From contig NZ_MDWE01000005.1 in the NCBI RefSeq assembly GCF_001715195.1, positions 93,312 through 157,311 on the forward strand: a stretch of 64,000 nt of DNA, in the 5' to 3' direction. Within the stretch, counting starts at the first letter, position 1. The number at the start of each line of letters is the position of its first letter. This stretch comes from Rhodohalobacter halophilus (GTDB lineage Bacteria; Bacteroidota; Rhodothermia; Balneolales; Balneolaceae). A program made the position numbers and the translations under genes. Under the pieces are notes generated by a model. The model worked only from the letters and a program-made list of their open reading frames with translations. It had not been told where the DNA came from and made no database searches. This document shows, one piece after another, positions 63,655-64,000 of this stretch.

Positions 63655-63978
63655 TTACGTTTTATTCCCTCTTTTCGGGGCTCTCTTTTTCGAGGTCAAT
63701 TCAGCATCCTGAATTTTTCTCCCAAGTTCATCATCTGAAGCCAGATCTAAGATATCCTTTTCCAGCCCCAGAGCGGTGAGAACCTGGAAGTAGTTTCCAA
63801 TCGCCACACCAAGATCACCTTTTTCTATTCTTCAGAGAGTTGATGTACCAATATTTGCACGTTCAGAGACCTGTTCAGCACTCAATTTTCTTCGTAACCG
63901 TGCCAATTTGAACTGCTCACCGACTTGCAGGAGCATTCGTTCATTTTTGGGAAGTAATATGGATCGTTTTCTATTCAT
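63655..63978 (-). pseudogene. HipB-like XRE antitoxin gene with in-frame TGA
   Basis: The frame from ATG 63978 to TAA 63655 has 107 codons and encodes a helix-turn-helix protein (LARLRRKLSAEQVSERANIG ... [27 protein letters not shown], then [10 protein letters not shown]). It is broken by TGA at codon 49 (63832-63834), where related proteins have an aromatic residue in TL-x-RIEKG; one base change from TGG (Trp) explains it. The codon interrupts the helix-turn-helix, so the product should be inactive. No hipA partner follows downstream. UGA recoding is unlikely because other genes here end with TGA. Confidence 0.8.
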
Positions 63979-63981
63979 AAC

Positions 63982-63997
63982 ATTTCATATATGAAAT
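63982..63997. promoter_or_regulatory. Perfect 16-bp palindrome before the HipB-like gene
   Basis: ATTTCATATATGAAAT reads the same on both strands and ends 3 bp before the ATG at 63978. A palindrome touching the start is typical of an autoregulatory HipB/XRE operator. The window ends 3 bp after it. Confidence 0.6.
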
Positions 63998-64000
63998 AAA

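Noticed and set aside
63832..63834. UGA read as Trp or selenocysteine
   Set aside because: Several good genes here, such as ptsI, end with TGA, and no selenocysteine element was seen; nonsense mutation is simpler.
1..64000. CRISPR arrays, rRNA genes, insertion sequences
   Set aside because: No regularly spaced repeats longer than the ACTTGAC boxes, no rRNA sequence and no transposase frame were found.

Overview
The window reads as chromosomal DNA of a Gram-negative member of the Bacteroidota/Balneolota/Rhodothermota side of the tree; a marine Balneolia-like organism is my best guess, inferred from gene content only. Supporting signs are a PorV-type barrel beside a protein with a type IX secretion (T9SS) C-terminal sorting domain, a DUF5916 outer-membrane protein, a Bacteroidota-type GlmU-like protein, lptC and an OstA-like protein, many lipoproteins, an HPr with both His15 and Ser46 but no sugar-specific PTS enzyme nearby, and AT-rich start regions that mostly lack Shine-Dalgarno sequences. 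Coding density is high and most genes are housekeeping.

Layout. 1-7.0 kb: partial DUF5916 protein and an SLC13 transporter, then a GlmU-like gene divergent from glmS (UDP-GlcNAc supply). 7.0-10.2 kb: a copper island with an AraC-type regulator carrying an N-terminal metal-binding-like region, a double-HMA protein and a Cu(I) P-type ATPase. The last two are the halves of one CopA, joined only by a -1 frameshift at a run of ten A. 10.5-20.4 kb: hybrid histidine kinase, GNAT, holin-like membrane protein, ptsH-ptsI, CBM48 protein-birA-tilS-hpt, tRNA-Ser(GCU), UPF0316 protein. 20.4-25.1 kb: YjbQ, an atypical SDR, typA and a class II photolyase. 25.2-37.9 kb: an almost gapless leftward run of nine genes: PorV-like barrel, T9SS substrate that resembles an M6 peptidase without its catalytic residues, a HExxH/propeller/barrel protein, a DUF5683-like protein, a PASTA protein, rpe, phoH, a metallo-beta-lactamase-fold hydrolase and purine nucleoside phosphorylase. 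38.2-56.2 kb: two thiolases, a Cys/Met PLP lyase, tandem TPR lipoproteins, ridA, M23 peptidase, FAH hydrolase, rplU-rpmA, lexA, a HEAT-cyclophilin lipoprotein, lptC-ostA, upp and an alanine/glycine symporter. 56.4-60.2 kb: HU, a GH31-like lipoprotein without a recognisable catalytic barrel, and mreB.

60.4 kb to the right edge is accessory DNA: tRNA-Leu(UAA) followed by a tyrosine recombinase, then a two-gene module (winged-helix protein fused to a degenerate nucleotidyltransferase, overlapping by 4 bp an intact-looking DUF6036-type nucleotidyltransferase) preceded by three ACTTGAC boxes spaced exactly 20 bp apart, and a HipB-like antitoxin gene broken by an in-frame TGA with a perfect 16-bp palindrome in front of it. 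The element's right end lies outside the window.

The most interesting items are the copA frameshift site (likely making a two-HMA chaperone and a full pump from one gene), the nucleotidyltransferase toxin-antitoxin-like module with its phased operator array, a phoH gene whose conserved N-terminus has no standard start codon, and the T9SS-linked pseudo-peptidase. All residue positions are hand counts and approximate; no database search was possible.
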